A program made the translations under genes and the position numbers. Positions 11,741 to 21,126 of a DNA stretch of 64,000 bases are shown one piece after another. This DNA comes from Cryptomeria japonica (lineage: Eukaryota; Streptophyta; Pinopsida; Cupressales; Cupressaceae): positions 475,423,657 to 475,487,656 of the forward strand of contig NC_081412.1 of NCBI RefSeq assembly GCF_030272615.1. The letters are read 5' to 3'. The notes below the pieces were generated by a model. That model saw only the letters and a list, made by a program, of their open reading frames with translations, did no database searches and was not told where the DNA came from. Position 1 is the first letter of the stretch. Each line of letters starts with the position of its first letter.

Positions 11741-12794
11741 ATTGATGAACACCATAACAACACAGATTTATATGTGGAAAACCTCAAAGAGGAAAAACCA
11801 TGGTGGGATTGGAGACCCACAATACCTATCCACTAATAAGATGAATACATATTACAATAAGGGGCCTGCACACGCAGGAAGGCCAATATCACAGAGCACA
11901 CTACTCATCACAAAAAGAGTCTCACTGACTACAAAAAATATCAGACAACAATCCGGAATGAAGATTGAACTGCAAGTATAGCATCTCCCATGCTTGAGTA
12001 TAGTTCTTGTTAAACTCAATATCAAAGACCTTAAACCTCTTCCAGAAACCCAATTCGATCACCTATGATCGACCAAATCCTCTGCATGAATGATTATTAC
12101 ATTATTTGCTTGCATACCATGATCTACAAAGAGATCTTACATTATATTTATACCAACTCAGGACCTAAACAATTAGGTCAGTCATCTAAAAGATAATACA
12201 ATAAATTTATAACTTAAACCCCCAATCTAATGATCAACCAAGTTGGCCTAAGATCGAAACAACATAATCCAATCAATGAATCCAACTAGTAACGCATCAG
12301 GAGCATCTGACCACACGTTACATAAACCGGTCCATAACCTAGATAGCACCAGACCCAATTTAGGTCTACACATGATAAAGAAATGATTCCAATTAGTCAA
12401 GGCTCGAACATGATCACCATCAGCATCTTCAATCCCTACTAGAAGCCGCACCAACACCACTTATGCATAATATTAAAAGATCTTCAACAAAGCTCTGATG
12501 GTGAAACCCTCACCAGATCAATAAACCATGCTTACCCACATATAAGATAGCATCCAATCACCAAATTAATACCAACTAACTAAAAATATATCTGAATAGC
12601 ATGAACAGAATATCTAAACAAATTCCATAAGCCAAAGCATACCGAAGTATACCGAATCAACATGATCTTATCAATCAGAAACTAATCATCCTACCAAGAC
12701 CAATCAGATACTAGTAAAAAGCCAAAGCAAGTAGTGTTGACATCAATGACAAACATCAATGCAACACATAATCAATTCCTCCAAATTGCCAAAA
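11741..12794 (-). repeat. Copia 3' LTR, family B, inverted and truncated
   Basis: Read on the minus strand this aligns over its length with 55250-56135 and, at its start, with 59008-59148. It begins TTTTGGCAATTTGGAGG after a GCCAAAGGGTGAG purine tract, where the other copy has TGTTAGCAATTTGGAGG. It lacks the final 120 or so bases of the LTR, because the sequence breaks at 11741 inside the family A gag. The open frame at 12248-12460 is LTR sequence; the same spurious frame occurs at 55406-55618. Confidence 0.8.
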
Positions 12795-13305
12795 ATCTCA
12801 CCCTTTGGCATTGGTGGCAACACTAGATGTGAAAAACATCCAAGTGCCAAGAAATGCCAAACAAGTCTCCCCCAATGGAAGACAACCAACAATATTCACA
12901 AAATGATTTGACAATGAGGTTCTAAACCAAATATCTTTGTACCAAATAACCATCCATAGAACTGAAAAAAACGCCCCCAATGGGATACAACCAATCTGAT
13001 TTTTTTTTCCTCCTCCTTGTGCCAATAATCTCACCTTTAGACTGATATCCATGTTAAGCTCTATTTTACACATAATTATCTCTCCCCCTAATGTATATAG
13101 CTCCTTAAGTTTATTTTTCATATGAATATCTCTCCCCCTTTTACATCAATGTCATAATTTGACATAAACATCAAATATGAATCATAACTCCTTTGAACCA
13201 TATAGCTGACTATTCCCTCTGAGTAGTAGTACCAACACATCAATCCACAATGAATGAGAGCTCTGATAATGCATACTAGGCTGATTCCAATCAACATCAC
13301 TCAGG
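12795..13305 (-). mobile_element. Copia family B 3' untranslated region, inverted
   Basis: The minus strand matches 58500-59007: the end of the RNase H region, then a G-rich untranslated stretch with several GGGGGAGA runs and a final purine tract before the LTR. The open frames at 12798-13121 and 13118-13300 are shared with the other copy only because the DNA is homologous; they are not thought to be coding. Similarity ends near 13305. Confidence 0.7.
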
Positions 13306-13504
13306 TCTCTACCGGAGGGGTAGAAAACCTCAACCTATCTCTCAAATGCTCAAATGATTCCTCAAACCAATTTGACTTCATTTGCTTCCACCTACTCCTA
13401 CAGGAAAAATATACCTAATAAAAATACCAAATTCTTTGATATGTTAGTAGAAGCAGAGTTATTAGAATGAATAACTATTAGTACATTACAATCTAGCCTT
13501 ATAC

Positions 13505-14480
13505 CTTCAACATGTTTACCAAATCCTGGAAAGCCCTCCCTCTCAGTGATTTGATTGCAGGCAGTTTACCTATGTCTATCCAAGGCACCTGGGTGTTTAA
13601 ATCCATCTGGAAAGCCTAGGAGCATGTGCATGGTCTTATTAACAACTCTAGCATTAGCTGTGACAATACCCTCCATGGTGAAAGGTCAATATGGTGGAAC
13701 CTACATCATAACTCTAAACCCCTTTCTTTAACCCAAGGTTGCTCTGCTAAGCACTGGCATATTAAAGGAATCAAGTATATTATGGATATCCTAGAACATG
13801 ATGACCTTATCGGCTGGGAGGCTCATAGCACTAAGTATGATCTCCCTGCATCACATAAGAGGACCTACAACATGATTAAAAATGCATGCACTCCCTTTAA
13901 TCTCCCTAAGAATACACAAGTAAACACCCATAGGTATCTTACATTCCTATGGAAGGATGGTTCCACCCTCCCCAAGATCAAAGCCAAGTCTATCTATATG
14001 TTGCTCAATTGTGATACCTCGGTGATCGCACATATCAACACTATGTGGTATGTCAACCATACCCCCCGCACTTGGCAGAAAAACTTTGAGAAGATTTGGC
14101 GATCCCCCATCCCCCCTAAGGTCAAATGCTTCATATGGCAACTATATTGGATAGACTACCTATTAGGAATAAATCGACTCAATATGATTGGTGTTCTGTC
14201 TGTAGAAAACCTAAGACCACGTGCCACATTTTCTTTGACTGCCCTTTTGCTAGAGAAATTTGGCTACTATTTGGAATTTCTATTACAAAATATGTTTACA
14301 CTCTTGATATAGTTACAGGTTTTATTCAAGGACTGAGGAAGGATACTAATCTAGTTTGGCAAATTCCATCTTCTTGCATTCTCTAGTTTATTTGGAAACT
14401 TAGGAATGAGGAGAAGTTTCAAGGTATTACAAGGGAACGTATTGAGTTTTTTAAAAAACTCACACATTAGAAAATTGTTG
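13505..14480 (+). pseudogene. LINE ORF2 C-terminus with zf-RVT domain
   Basis: The frame starts near 13505 (SWKALPLSDLIAGSLPMS), passes a stop at 13618, and stays open for 228 codons from 13626. It contains WQKNFEKIWRSPIPPKVKCF, the conserved W...WK...PPK.K.F block of the plant zf-RVT region. A frameshift near 14140 moves the sequence to another frame with DRLPIRNKSTQYDWCSVCRK, then HIFFDCPFAREIWLLFG, giving the C..C....H.FF.C zinc-binding pattern. A WKLRNEEKFQ segment near 14390 closes the domain. It would have been part of target-primed reverse transcription; it is now broken. Confidence 0.75.
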
Positions 14481-14545
14481 TGCAGGTCTACTTTCTGATG
14501 AAAATTGAGAGAAAAAAACTCTTGTGATTCCTCAAAGATGGTAGA

Positions 14546-14785
14546 GTGACCATGTTTGTTTATGAGATGCAAGATGGGTATGAATGGGCTAGGCTTGCAG
14601 AGAATCAGACCTCCTTTGATAAGGAAGTAAAGAAGCTGATAAAGGATCTACAGGACAGTAGGCCTCCTCCCTTCAACATGATAGAGATGTCCTCCCAGAT
14701 CCTAGCAAGAAAGAAGGTGGTATGGATGGAAGGAGAACAAGACTGGACCACATGGATGGAGGACCAGGATGAGGTTCTCCAATAG
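14546..14785 (+). pseudogene. LINE-associated C-terminal frame, unknown
   Basis: A 79-residue frame downstream of the zf-RVT domain, rich in Glu, Asp and Trp (VVWMEGEQDWTTWMEDQDE), with no family recognised. It may be the extreme C-terminus of the LINE protein or part of its 3' UTR. No independent promoter is visible. Confidence 0.3.
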
Positions 14786-14949
14786 TGCTATACTCTGCTG
14801 CGTCCCCACATTTTGATATGATTAGGAGATAAATGTATATATTACTCTCTTTGGTTTCACAGTTTGGTGGTTGAGGCTCTTCCTCCCGCTTTCTCTTTTT
14901 GTATAAACTCTCTAATTTTGGACTCTCGATATCTAATATCAAAAGAAAA

Positions 14950-15306
14950 ATGTCTAGTATGTAATCAAATCAAGTAGTTATAGTAAATATCATTGAAAGA
15001 ATATTACTATTAAATTTGGTTAAATTGAAAGTTGTTTTCCATGTGTCCTCAACTTAAAATTTAACCTAATGATACCCACTTTTTAGATCAACATTTAAGA
15101 ATAATATGGCACCTTGAAGTTGATCCAAAAGGTCATCAATGTCCACAAGGGGATATTGATTTTTTATCATGATCTTGTTTGATTCGTAAAATTCAATACA
15201 CAAAAAATATGATGAAAGACAAGGGTATACATTCGAATTAAAGAATTATTTAGATAATAAATTATGAATATTCTTTTTTGTTTTCATAATTGAAAATAAT
15301 TGTTTA
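14950..15306 (-). repeat. Dispersed RT fragment, copy 2
   Basis: By eye about 90% identical to 5248-5594, including the stop after DLKSGYH. Here it is fused directly to the integrase zinc-finger region of the gypsy element on its right and to the LINE tail on its left. The motif [10 protein letters not shown] is intact; YxDD is absent. Confidence 0.75.
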
Positions 15307-15690
15307 TCGATTAAATGGTTCCTCAATAACAACCGGTCTGAGAGGTAATGCTGCAAGTTATGGCTTCCCCGTGAACAACCTACATTTTTTACAGTTAGCT
15401 ACCCAAGCATATGCATCTTTAAACATACCTGGTTAATAATAACAATTTCTCAAAATCTTGTAGGTAGTGAAAGTCAATGAAAAATGACCCCCACAAGCTT
15501 CATCATGAAAGGTTTTAAAAAATGACTCTTGAAATGACTTGTCCACACAACGCAATAAAGTTCCATCCAACCCCTTTTTGTACAATATATCATTAAAAAT
15601 AATATACTTGGAAGCCTTTAATCTTAGATTTTGTTTTTCTTCTGGAGAGAGATGCTTTGGATAGTCCCCATAAGTTAAGTAATATGCAAG
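15307..15690 (-). pseudogene. Gypsy integrase zinc-binding N-terminus, truncated
   Basis: Minus-strand translation gives DLAYYLTYGDYPKHLSPEEK, then KKGLDGTLLRCVD, then HDEACGGHFS, and AYAWVANCKKCRLFTG. The HHCC integrase zinc finger is recognisable: His in HDEACGGH and the closing C..C in CKKC. It ends after LPLRPVVIEEPFNR, just where the catalytic core should begin, at the junction with the RT fragment. There is one in-frame stop in the CYY*PGMF block. It cannot integrate DNA. Confidence 0.75.
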
Positions 15691-15699
15691 ATCTGCAAA

Positions 15700-16296
15700 C
15701 TAGGAATCTTGAAGACCAACAAATAAGACTAAGGGCAACTCCTTAGTCATTTCATTCTTACTTTCTACAATTAATCCACACAAACCTTGTCCCCTCACTA
15801 ATTTTGTTGGTTTAATGTCCAGATTAAACTCCTGTATCTTAGACACCCATGAGGCTCTATTGTTCATTCCTATATCCCGTTGTGTGAAAATGCTCTTGAC
15901 TACAGAATGTGGCACATAAAGAACTGTGTGAGAATGAAGAATATAGTACCTGAATTACTTTACAGCTTTCACAACTGCATACGCTTGCTTTTCCATCAGG
16001 GAATATTTCAATTCATGCTTTTTAAGGAGAACACTCATGAAGGATATTGGAACTTCTTCCTTCTCTTCATTCTTCTGTAACAAAATCCCTAACATGGTAT
16101 GTTCTGAGGCATAACAATAGATGATAAAATCTTTCCTAAAATATGGATTAACAAGAACAGGTGCTTGAGAAATGGCTTCTTTGATTGATTCAAATGCTTT
16201 CTTCCCCTCTTCATTCCATTTAAATATTTTCTTTTCACTCATCAAATTTACAATGTACCTAGTGATTTCTGCAAAATCTGGAACAAATCTCCTCAA
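15700..16296 (-). pseudogene. Gypsy RNase H domain (RT-linked)
   Basis: This follows RT in the normal position. The connection starts MRRFVPDFAEITRYI (RT thumb), followed by FKWNEEGKKAFESIKEAISQ. The RNase H portion has VNPYFRKDFIIYCYASEHTM and KYSLMEKQAYAVVKAVK. The first catalytic Asp (usually YCDAS) appears as YCYAS, so it is lost. After a stop near 15950 the frame resumes with VSKIQEFNLDIKPTKLVRGQ, the conserved block at the end of this domain. It degraded the RNA strand during reverse transcription in the ancestral element. Confidence 0.75.
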
Positions 16297-16353
16297 GAAA
16301 TTTACCTACCCAAAGAAATGCTTGACTGCATTTATGTTTGATGGTAGACTTAA

Positions 16354-17117
16354 CTATTGAATTGCCTTTACCCTCTCAAGATCCACTCTAACTCCTTCTT
16401 TAGAAACAATATGACCAAGTAATTTACCTTCCATAACCCCAAACACTGACTTCTTTGGATTCAACGACACTCCATGTTCTCGACACCTTTGCAATACCTG
16501 CCTTAAGTCTCTTAAGCGATGTTTTCTCTTCTTCGAGAAGACAGCTAAATCATCAAGATATACAATAATTATTTTATCTTTCAGATGACCAAAAGATATG
16601 TCCATATCCCTTTGGAAGGTGGATCCTGCATTTATCAGACCAAATGGCATCCTATTATAGGCAAAAGTACCCCAAGGAGTGATGAAAGTAGTTTCATGTT
16701 GGTCACTTTCTGAAACGCTAATCTGATTATAACCATAAAAGCCATCAAGCATAAACATCATTTCAAAACCTGAGATGGTTCGCAAAATATGATCCATAGT
16801 AGGTAATGTGTAACTATCTTTGAGACTAGCCTGATTCAGATTCGAAAAGTCCACAAAATTCTTCTTTCCCCATTTTTCTTCCAGACATGGATAATGTTGG
16901 CTATCCAAGTAGAATGATGAATAGGGTATATAATCCTGGCTTTCAACATTTTCTCTACCTTGTGAAATATTGCTTCAGCTACGTTGGGGTTAAAATTTCT
17001 AAGCTTTTTCCAGAAAGGGCTCACTCCAGGCTTCAGAGGGATGTGGTGTTGAAATCTCCCTTCTCTAAAGTTCTTTGCATCATCATAACACCAAGAAAAA
17101 ACATCTTTGTATTCCAA
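16354..17117 (-). pseudogene. Gypsy reverse transcriptase domain
   Basis: The N-terminal half (17117-16836) reads KLRNFNPNVAEAIFHKVEKM then IHHSTWIANIIHVWKKNGE. A frameshift near 16865 passes to the frame at 16908-16354, which has FMLDGFYGYNQI (first catalytic Asp), TPWGTFAYNRMPFGL, VYLDDLAVFSKKR (second and third Asp, residues 117-120 of that frame), and GVSLNPKKSVFG...LLGHIVSK. The catalytic triad is intact. The nearest relatives by eye are Tat-type plant gypsy RTs (GFSGYNQI rather than RSGYHQI). Confidence 0.85.
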
Positions 17118-17243
17118 TAGGAGAGTAATGAACCTTTCTTTCTCTATAGGTGTGCAGCATTTTCCTAGATTTATATACTTGGGATCTTCCTTAGTACCAA
17201 TGTTAACTCTTTCATAACTAGCGACATCCTGGACTGTAGGAAT

Positions 17244-17435
17244 CTATTCCTCTTTCTTTTTCTTATAGGCATGATGATGATGAAAGAGATGCTCTGAAGA
17301 GACCAACCCTTTTGGATTCCCTTTTAATTGTATTACCCCATCATTCATTTCTCGGGCTCGCTCTGGTAAAAACTCTTTACATTCAGTATCTGATCCTTCA
17401 AAGAATATAGTAGCGAATGTTTCTACACACTGCAA
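17244..17435 (-). pseudogene. Spacer between extra RNase H and RT
   Basis: This stretch matches the spacer of the element at 29.1-34.2 kb: both have a VIQLK.N..PKGLVS.E..F block (here GVIQLKGNPKGLVSSEHLFH, there at about 31137-31195). The correspondence shows the two elements share this part of pol. No catalytic motif. Function of the spacer is unknown. Confidence 0.6.
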
Positions 17436-17468
17436 GAAGTTGTTAATTTGTTTGTCATTTTCAACGAC

Positions 17469-17945
17469 CTACCAAAACTCATTTTTATCAAGTACACTAG
17501 GCCGATATATCAATCCTCTGACCTGATTCATGATCAACTTTGCATCTCCCTTAACTTGCAGAAGCTTTACTCCCATTTTTTTTGTTTTAGTTAATCCCAA
17601 CAACAAAGCTTCATACTCAGTAGTATTATTTCTGTTGTTGAATTCCAATTTAAAAGAAAAAGGAATGTGAATACCAGAGGGAGGAATAAGAACTACACCT
17701 ACACTAGAACCTGATGCTGCACAACTCCCATCAAATTCCATCAGCCATAGATCTTCCTCTACCTCCGGTTGTGACAAATTTCCTACAGCTTCATTATTAG
17801 ATAAAATCGTGTAATTTCCAAATTGACACTCATGATACAAAATTTGAGCCTTTGGATCATCCAAGGGAAAACTAGTGAACTTGGATTTAGGTTCAGGCTT
17901 CAAAATGACTTGTTGTTTTCTATGGGAATGGTGGCTTGTGACCAA
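17469..17945 (-). pseudogene. Additional (archaeal-type) RNase H upstream of RT
   Basis: The 158-codon frame begins with the protease C-terminal region, then at residues 65-158 shows an RNase H fold: WLMEFDGSCAASGSSVGVVL (Asp72), FNNRNNTTEYEALLLGL (Glu110) and LLQVKGDAKLIMNQV (Asp134). These are the DG/S...G.G.VL, NN.TEYEAL and GD..L motifs of the additional RNase H known from Tat-lineage elements. All three acidic residues seen are present. Its position before RT, not after the RT-linked RNase H, is the notable point. Confidence 0.8.
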
Positions 17946-18290
17946 TCCATCTTTATCTCACCCCTTAAGTCTCTACAAAATGTGTGGCTTAGTAACATAC
18001 CATAACTTGCAAGGATGTCAGCTATTAAAATAGTTAGCTTGATTCTTTTATTTGGATGAGCAACAAGGACTACTTGAGCATCTTTGATCTATCCTAATAG
18101 AGGTATTTTCTTGGAGTCCATTGAATAACATCTGCCAAAGGTTTTTGTTAAGGATAATCCCAATGCCTTAACTACTGCAAATGACATAATATTATCTGAT
18201 GCACCAGAGTCTATAATACAGTTATGTAATTGATGACCATTTATGAATAATGATATATAAAAAGGCTAAGGTTTTGACTACATGATAGAT
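17915..18290 (-). pseudogene. Gypsy aspartic protease
   Basis: Minus-strand translation shows GHQLHNCIIDSGASDNIMSF, with an intact DSGA catalytic motif, followed by VKALGLSLTKTFGRCYSMDS, then one TAG stop near 18089, then LIADILASYGMLLSHTFCRD and KMDWSQATIPIE. The DL/W..ATIP block is the characteristic end of protease in this element group. With only one stop and the DSGA kept, this is among the best preserved protein domains in the window. Confidence 0.8.
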
Positions 18291-18659
18291 AACATATCAT
18301 CAGTTTCATGGGCTATTATTTTAGGGATTACTTCATGAGAAACATGATGTGTTGGCACATCACCTTGGGAAGACAATGTAGCATTAACTAACCATTGCAC
18401 CTCATTAGCTTGTAATACATTATTTCCTTGTATAAACTTAACTAGCCTATCCAGTTCTTAAGGATTTAATTTAAGGTACTCAGCTGGTGTAATTTGAATC
18501 CAGGAGGATTTACAAAATCTATAATATCAAATGAACTTTCTATCTCTACAGATTTTGTCAATTGAGGTTCTTGAGGTTTATGATCATTATTATGAAACCT
18601 AGAAACAATGTCCTTACCTTTAGAATTCACTGTAGAGGATGAAGAAGCACCCTGAGGTT

Positions 18660-19990
18660 TTACATTCTATTGATTCCTTATCAGCACAACACATGAAGGA
18701 TCCTCCAAGGTAACCAAAAGATCACCTCCTCTTTCTAAATTTGACTCATACTCTAGGAAGTGGATTTCAGAGTCGCTATGTTGCCTAAAAGACTCTTCTT
18801 CACTTAATTCATTTGAAAAGTCTTTAGAACTAATCAGCTGCGCATAACACACCATTTCAGTACAAGAATTACCATCATGATCATCTATAAGATGAAAAAC
18901 ACACCATTTCAGTACAAGAATTCCTCTTTGGTGGTGGAGCTTCAATTGCCAATCTTTGTTGGGTCGGGGGTAATTGCAAAGCTTTATTTCCAATTCCCAT
19001 AGACTGATTTGTATTCCTCCTTGGTATGTCTTGTTAAGGTGATGAATAAGATGTACTAGCTTTGGGTAACTATCTTTTGAGTGTTATTACATCATTCATC
19101 AGTTTATGAATTACAAGGTCTAAAGAAATAGAGGGTTGCACATTGGGCACTTGTACTTCTCTCTTCCATTTTCTTATAGTGATTAAGTCATCTTCCAACT
19201 CAACGGCAAGTGTTTTAACATCACTCAGAGTTGCAACTCTTTGTCTATGAATCAAGAAACCTATCTCTAAGGGAATAGAATTTATAAAAAAACATTTCAA
19301 ATTATCATCTAAGGGTTTCTGATTTGCAAGAATTTTATGAACAATTTTATCGAATTTAGCCATGAAATCCCTCATAGATTCCAAAATTTATTTCTTTAAC
19401 TGGGCTAATTGAGACAAAAGACAGTGCTCATCCTCTGCCACCTTGAACCTAGCTTCAAACCTTGTATTCAAATCCTACCAATTTGTTATTACATTATTTG
19501 GCAAGTGATAAAACCAATCTGCAACCATTCCAGTTAATGTTTGTACAAACAACCTTACTGCAACATCTTCATGCTGAACAACTATTATACCACAAGCCAC
19601 ATTAAATGCATTCAAGTGTTCATCAATTCTGATCTTCCCATCACCACTACATTTGGGCAAGTGATCTCTTGTTGCTTTGGGTAAAGCATTCAGATTTAAA
19701 CTCAGATTCAACGGACCTACTGCGGCCCCTCAAGGATTATTTGTTGCCATTGGAATAATGATATTAATGGGTGTTGGGTTGATTACACTAGGTAAGGTGA
19801 CACCATGCAAGGTTAGGGCTTGAAAAACTAAGGTTAAACAAAGTGTAGGAGATGGAGAAGGAGGTCTACTTCTTGCTCGTCTCTTTGGTGAAAATGACAA
19901 CTAAAAATTTAAGTTTTGCAATTCTTGAAAAATAGAGTCAACTATTCCTTCACATCTTTGACACCTAGTATATCTTGTTGGCTCCAGCTT
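18660..19990 (-). pseudogene. Gypsy gag
   Basis: The core begins near 19711 with LPKATRDHLPKCSGDGKIRI and DEHLNAFNVACGIIVVQHED, then VADWFYHLPNNVITNW, as in plant Gag (W.NA, F......E.V...LF.Q.L...A..WF..L). It continues at 19384-19070 (SMRDFMAKFDKIVHKILANQ) and ends in a region at 18993-18667. A 25-bp direct duplication (18846-18870 and 18898-18922, offset 52) shifts the frame within the expected nucleocapsid region, and no CCHC box is intact. Stops lie near 19474, 19386 and 19068. Confidence 0.75.
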
Positions 19991-20090
19991 GTCTATATTG
20001 CAAAATTTTAATGGCACCAAAGAAATTCTTAAAGATTGACAGTCCAATTCTTCGTATCCCATAACCAGGTGACCAATCTTATTATTCGAC

Positions 20091-20108
20091 TACCCAGCAG
20101 AGTCACCA
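20091..20108 (-). other. Probable primer-binding site (not initiator-Met type)
   Basis: The minus strand reads TGGTGACTCTGCTGGGTA, about 100 bp before the first gag-like sequence. TGGYGACTCTGCTGGGGA-like primer sites are typical of Tat/Ogre-type plant elements; from memory these pair with an arginine tRNA, but the tRNA was not verified. Confidence 0.6.
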
Positions 20109-20117
20109 AAAATATAT

Positions 20118-21100
20118 TGGTTAACAGATTTGCCTTTTCTTTAATTTTTATATCTTCTTTTTTTTAAAACAATTATGACTCATGTATACCCTTCATGAAA
20201 AATAAAATGTACCAACAGTTGGGTGAACCAAGTTTTAATTTACCCTTTGCATAAGAGTACAACTCCTCATAAGATATTTAAATTTTTTTAATGCAGATCA
20301 TTCAAGAAACAATCACACTTTTAACCAGAAAGCGAGAAAAACTTTTACATGCATTTGTCATCACAAAAGAATGCAACAAAATATTTATATATAAGCATGA
20401 AGCTCATAGACTTCACCTCTGCACACATTCATTCAATATAAAATTTACATCATCCAAAATACTCAAAGTTATAAAAAAGCTGATCGATTCTCGCTCATGC
20501 CTCATAGGACATGGGGAATCAGAGCCATTTAAACAACAACGAAGTACTTATTTAAACAAAGAGAATCAATGAATCTATAGACTAAGAAAAAAGATGCTAA
20601 TGAAGAAAGTATATTCAGTGCATAAGCATGTGTCCCAATAGAGATTGCTAATTTCAAACACACAGATTTGAAGATTGAACCTAAAATATTATTTCATTCA
20701 AATACCAGAAAATATCTATACTGAAAATCCAAAGAAAAACTAGGTATGTTCCTTTTTTTCTACAATCAAAATTTTTTGGACCTTTTGAAAGACTTTCCGA
20801 ACCATATAAAGCTACCAGGCTATGATAGTTTGTTACAAATAAAACCAGAGATAAATAATTAACTCTATCCCAAAGTTAAAAGAGGTTTTTTTTCTTAAAA
20901 CTGAAAAGAAACAACTAAACTAGAAACACGACATGAGCCGTGAGCAACGAATGAATGATCAAGCTCCAACAAATGATGTGGCTTCAACCTGTTTGTCTTG
21001 TGATGTAGGGGTACTTTGAATATTCCACCATTTCAGGTGAGTGGCAGAGAAGTTTAAAATGAGCTGATAATGGGGAAGGCCTATATGCAAGATTCGTTGC
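20118..21100 (-). repeat. Probable 5' LTR of the element at 15.3-20.1 kb (outer edge unresolved)
   Basis: The plus strand begins TGGTTAACA just right of the primer site, so the minus strand ends in CA as an LTR should. No second LTR is in the window because the element's 3' end is lost. The right limit is arbitrary. No coding content was seen; the open frame at 20291-20572 lacks any recognisable motif. Confidence 0.4.
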
Positions 21101-21126
21101 TTCCATACTTCTTTCTTCTTGCCTAC

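Larger units (their letters stand above)
13505..14948 (+). mobile_element. LINE (non-LTR retrotransposon) 3' end
   Basis: The plus strand encodes the C-terminal part of a plant LINE reverse transcriptase and its zinc-finger (zf-RVT) region. It is followed by an untranslated end whose ATATCTAATATCAAAAGAAAAA-like A-rich tail sits directly against the RT fragment at 14950. The 5' side is truncated, as is common after incomplete reverse transcription. Target-site duplications were not found. Confidence 0.7.
15307..20108 (-). mobile_element. Ty3/gypsy element with an extra RNase H before RT
   Basis: Read on the minus strand: primer site (20091-20108), gag (about 19990-18660), protease (18290-17915), additional RNase H (17760-17470), spacer, RT (17117-16354), RNase H (16296-15700), integrase zinc finger (15690-15310). 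The integrase core and the 3' LTR are missing, replaced at 15306 by an unrelated RT fragment. Several domains keep their catalytic residues, so it is better preserved than the related plus-strand element at 29.1-34.2 kb, but stops and frameshifts make it inactive. Confidence 0.85.

Noticed and set aside
12248-12460. Conserved 70-codon frame also seen at 55406-55618
   Set aside because: Both lie inside copies of the same LTR; the protein similarity follows from DNA homology and is not evidence of coding.
12798-13300. Conserved frames also seen at 58732-59013
   Set aside because: They are copia 3' UTR with G-rich tracts; similarity is DNA-level.
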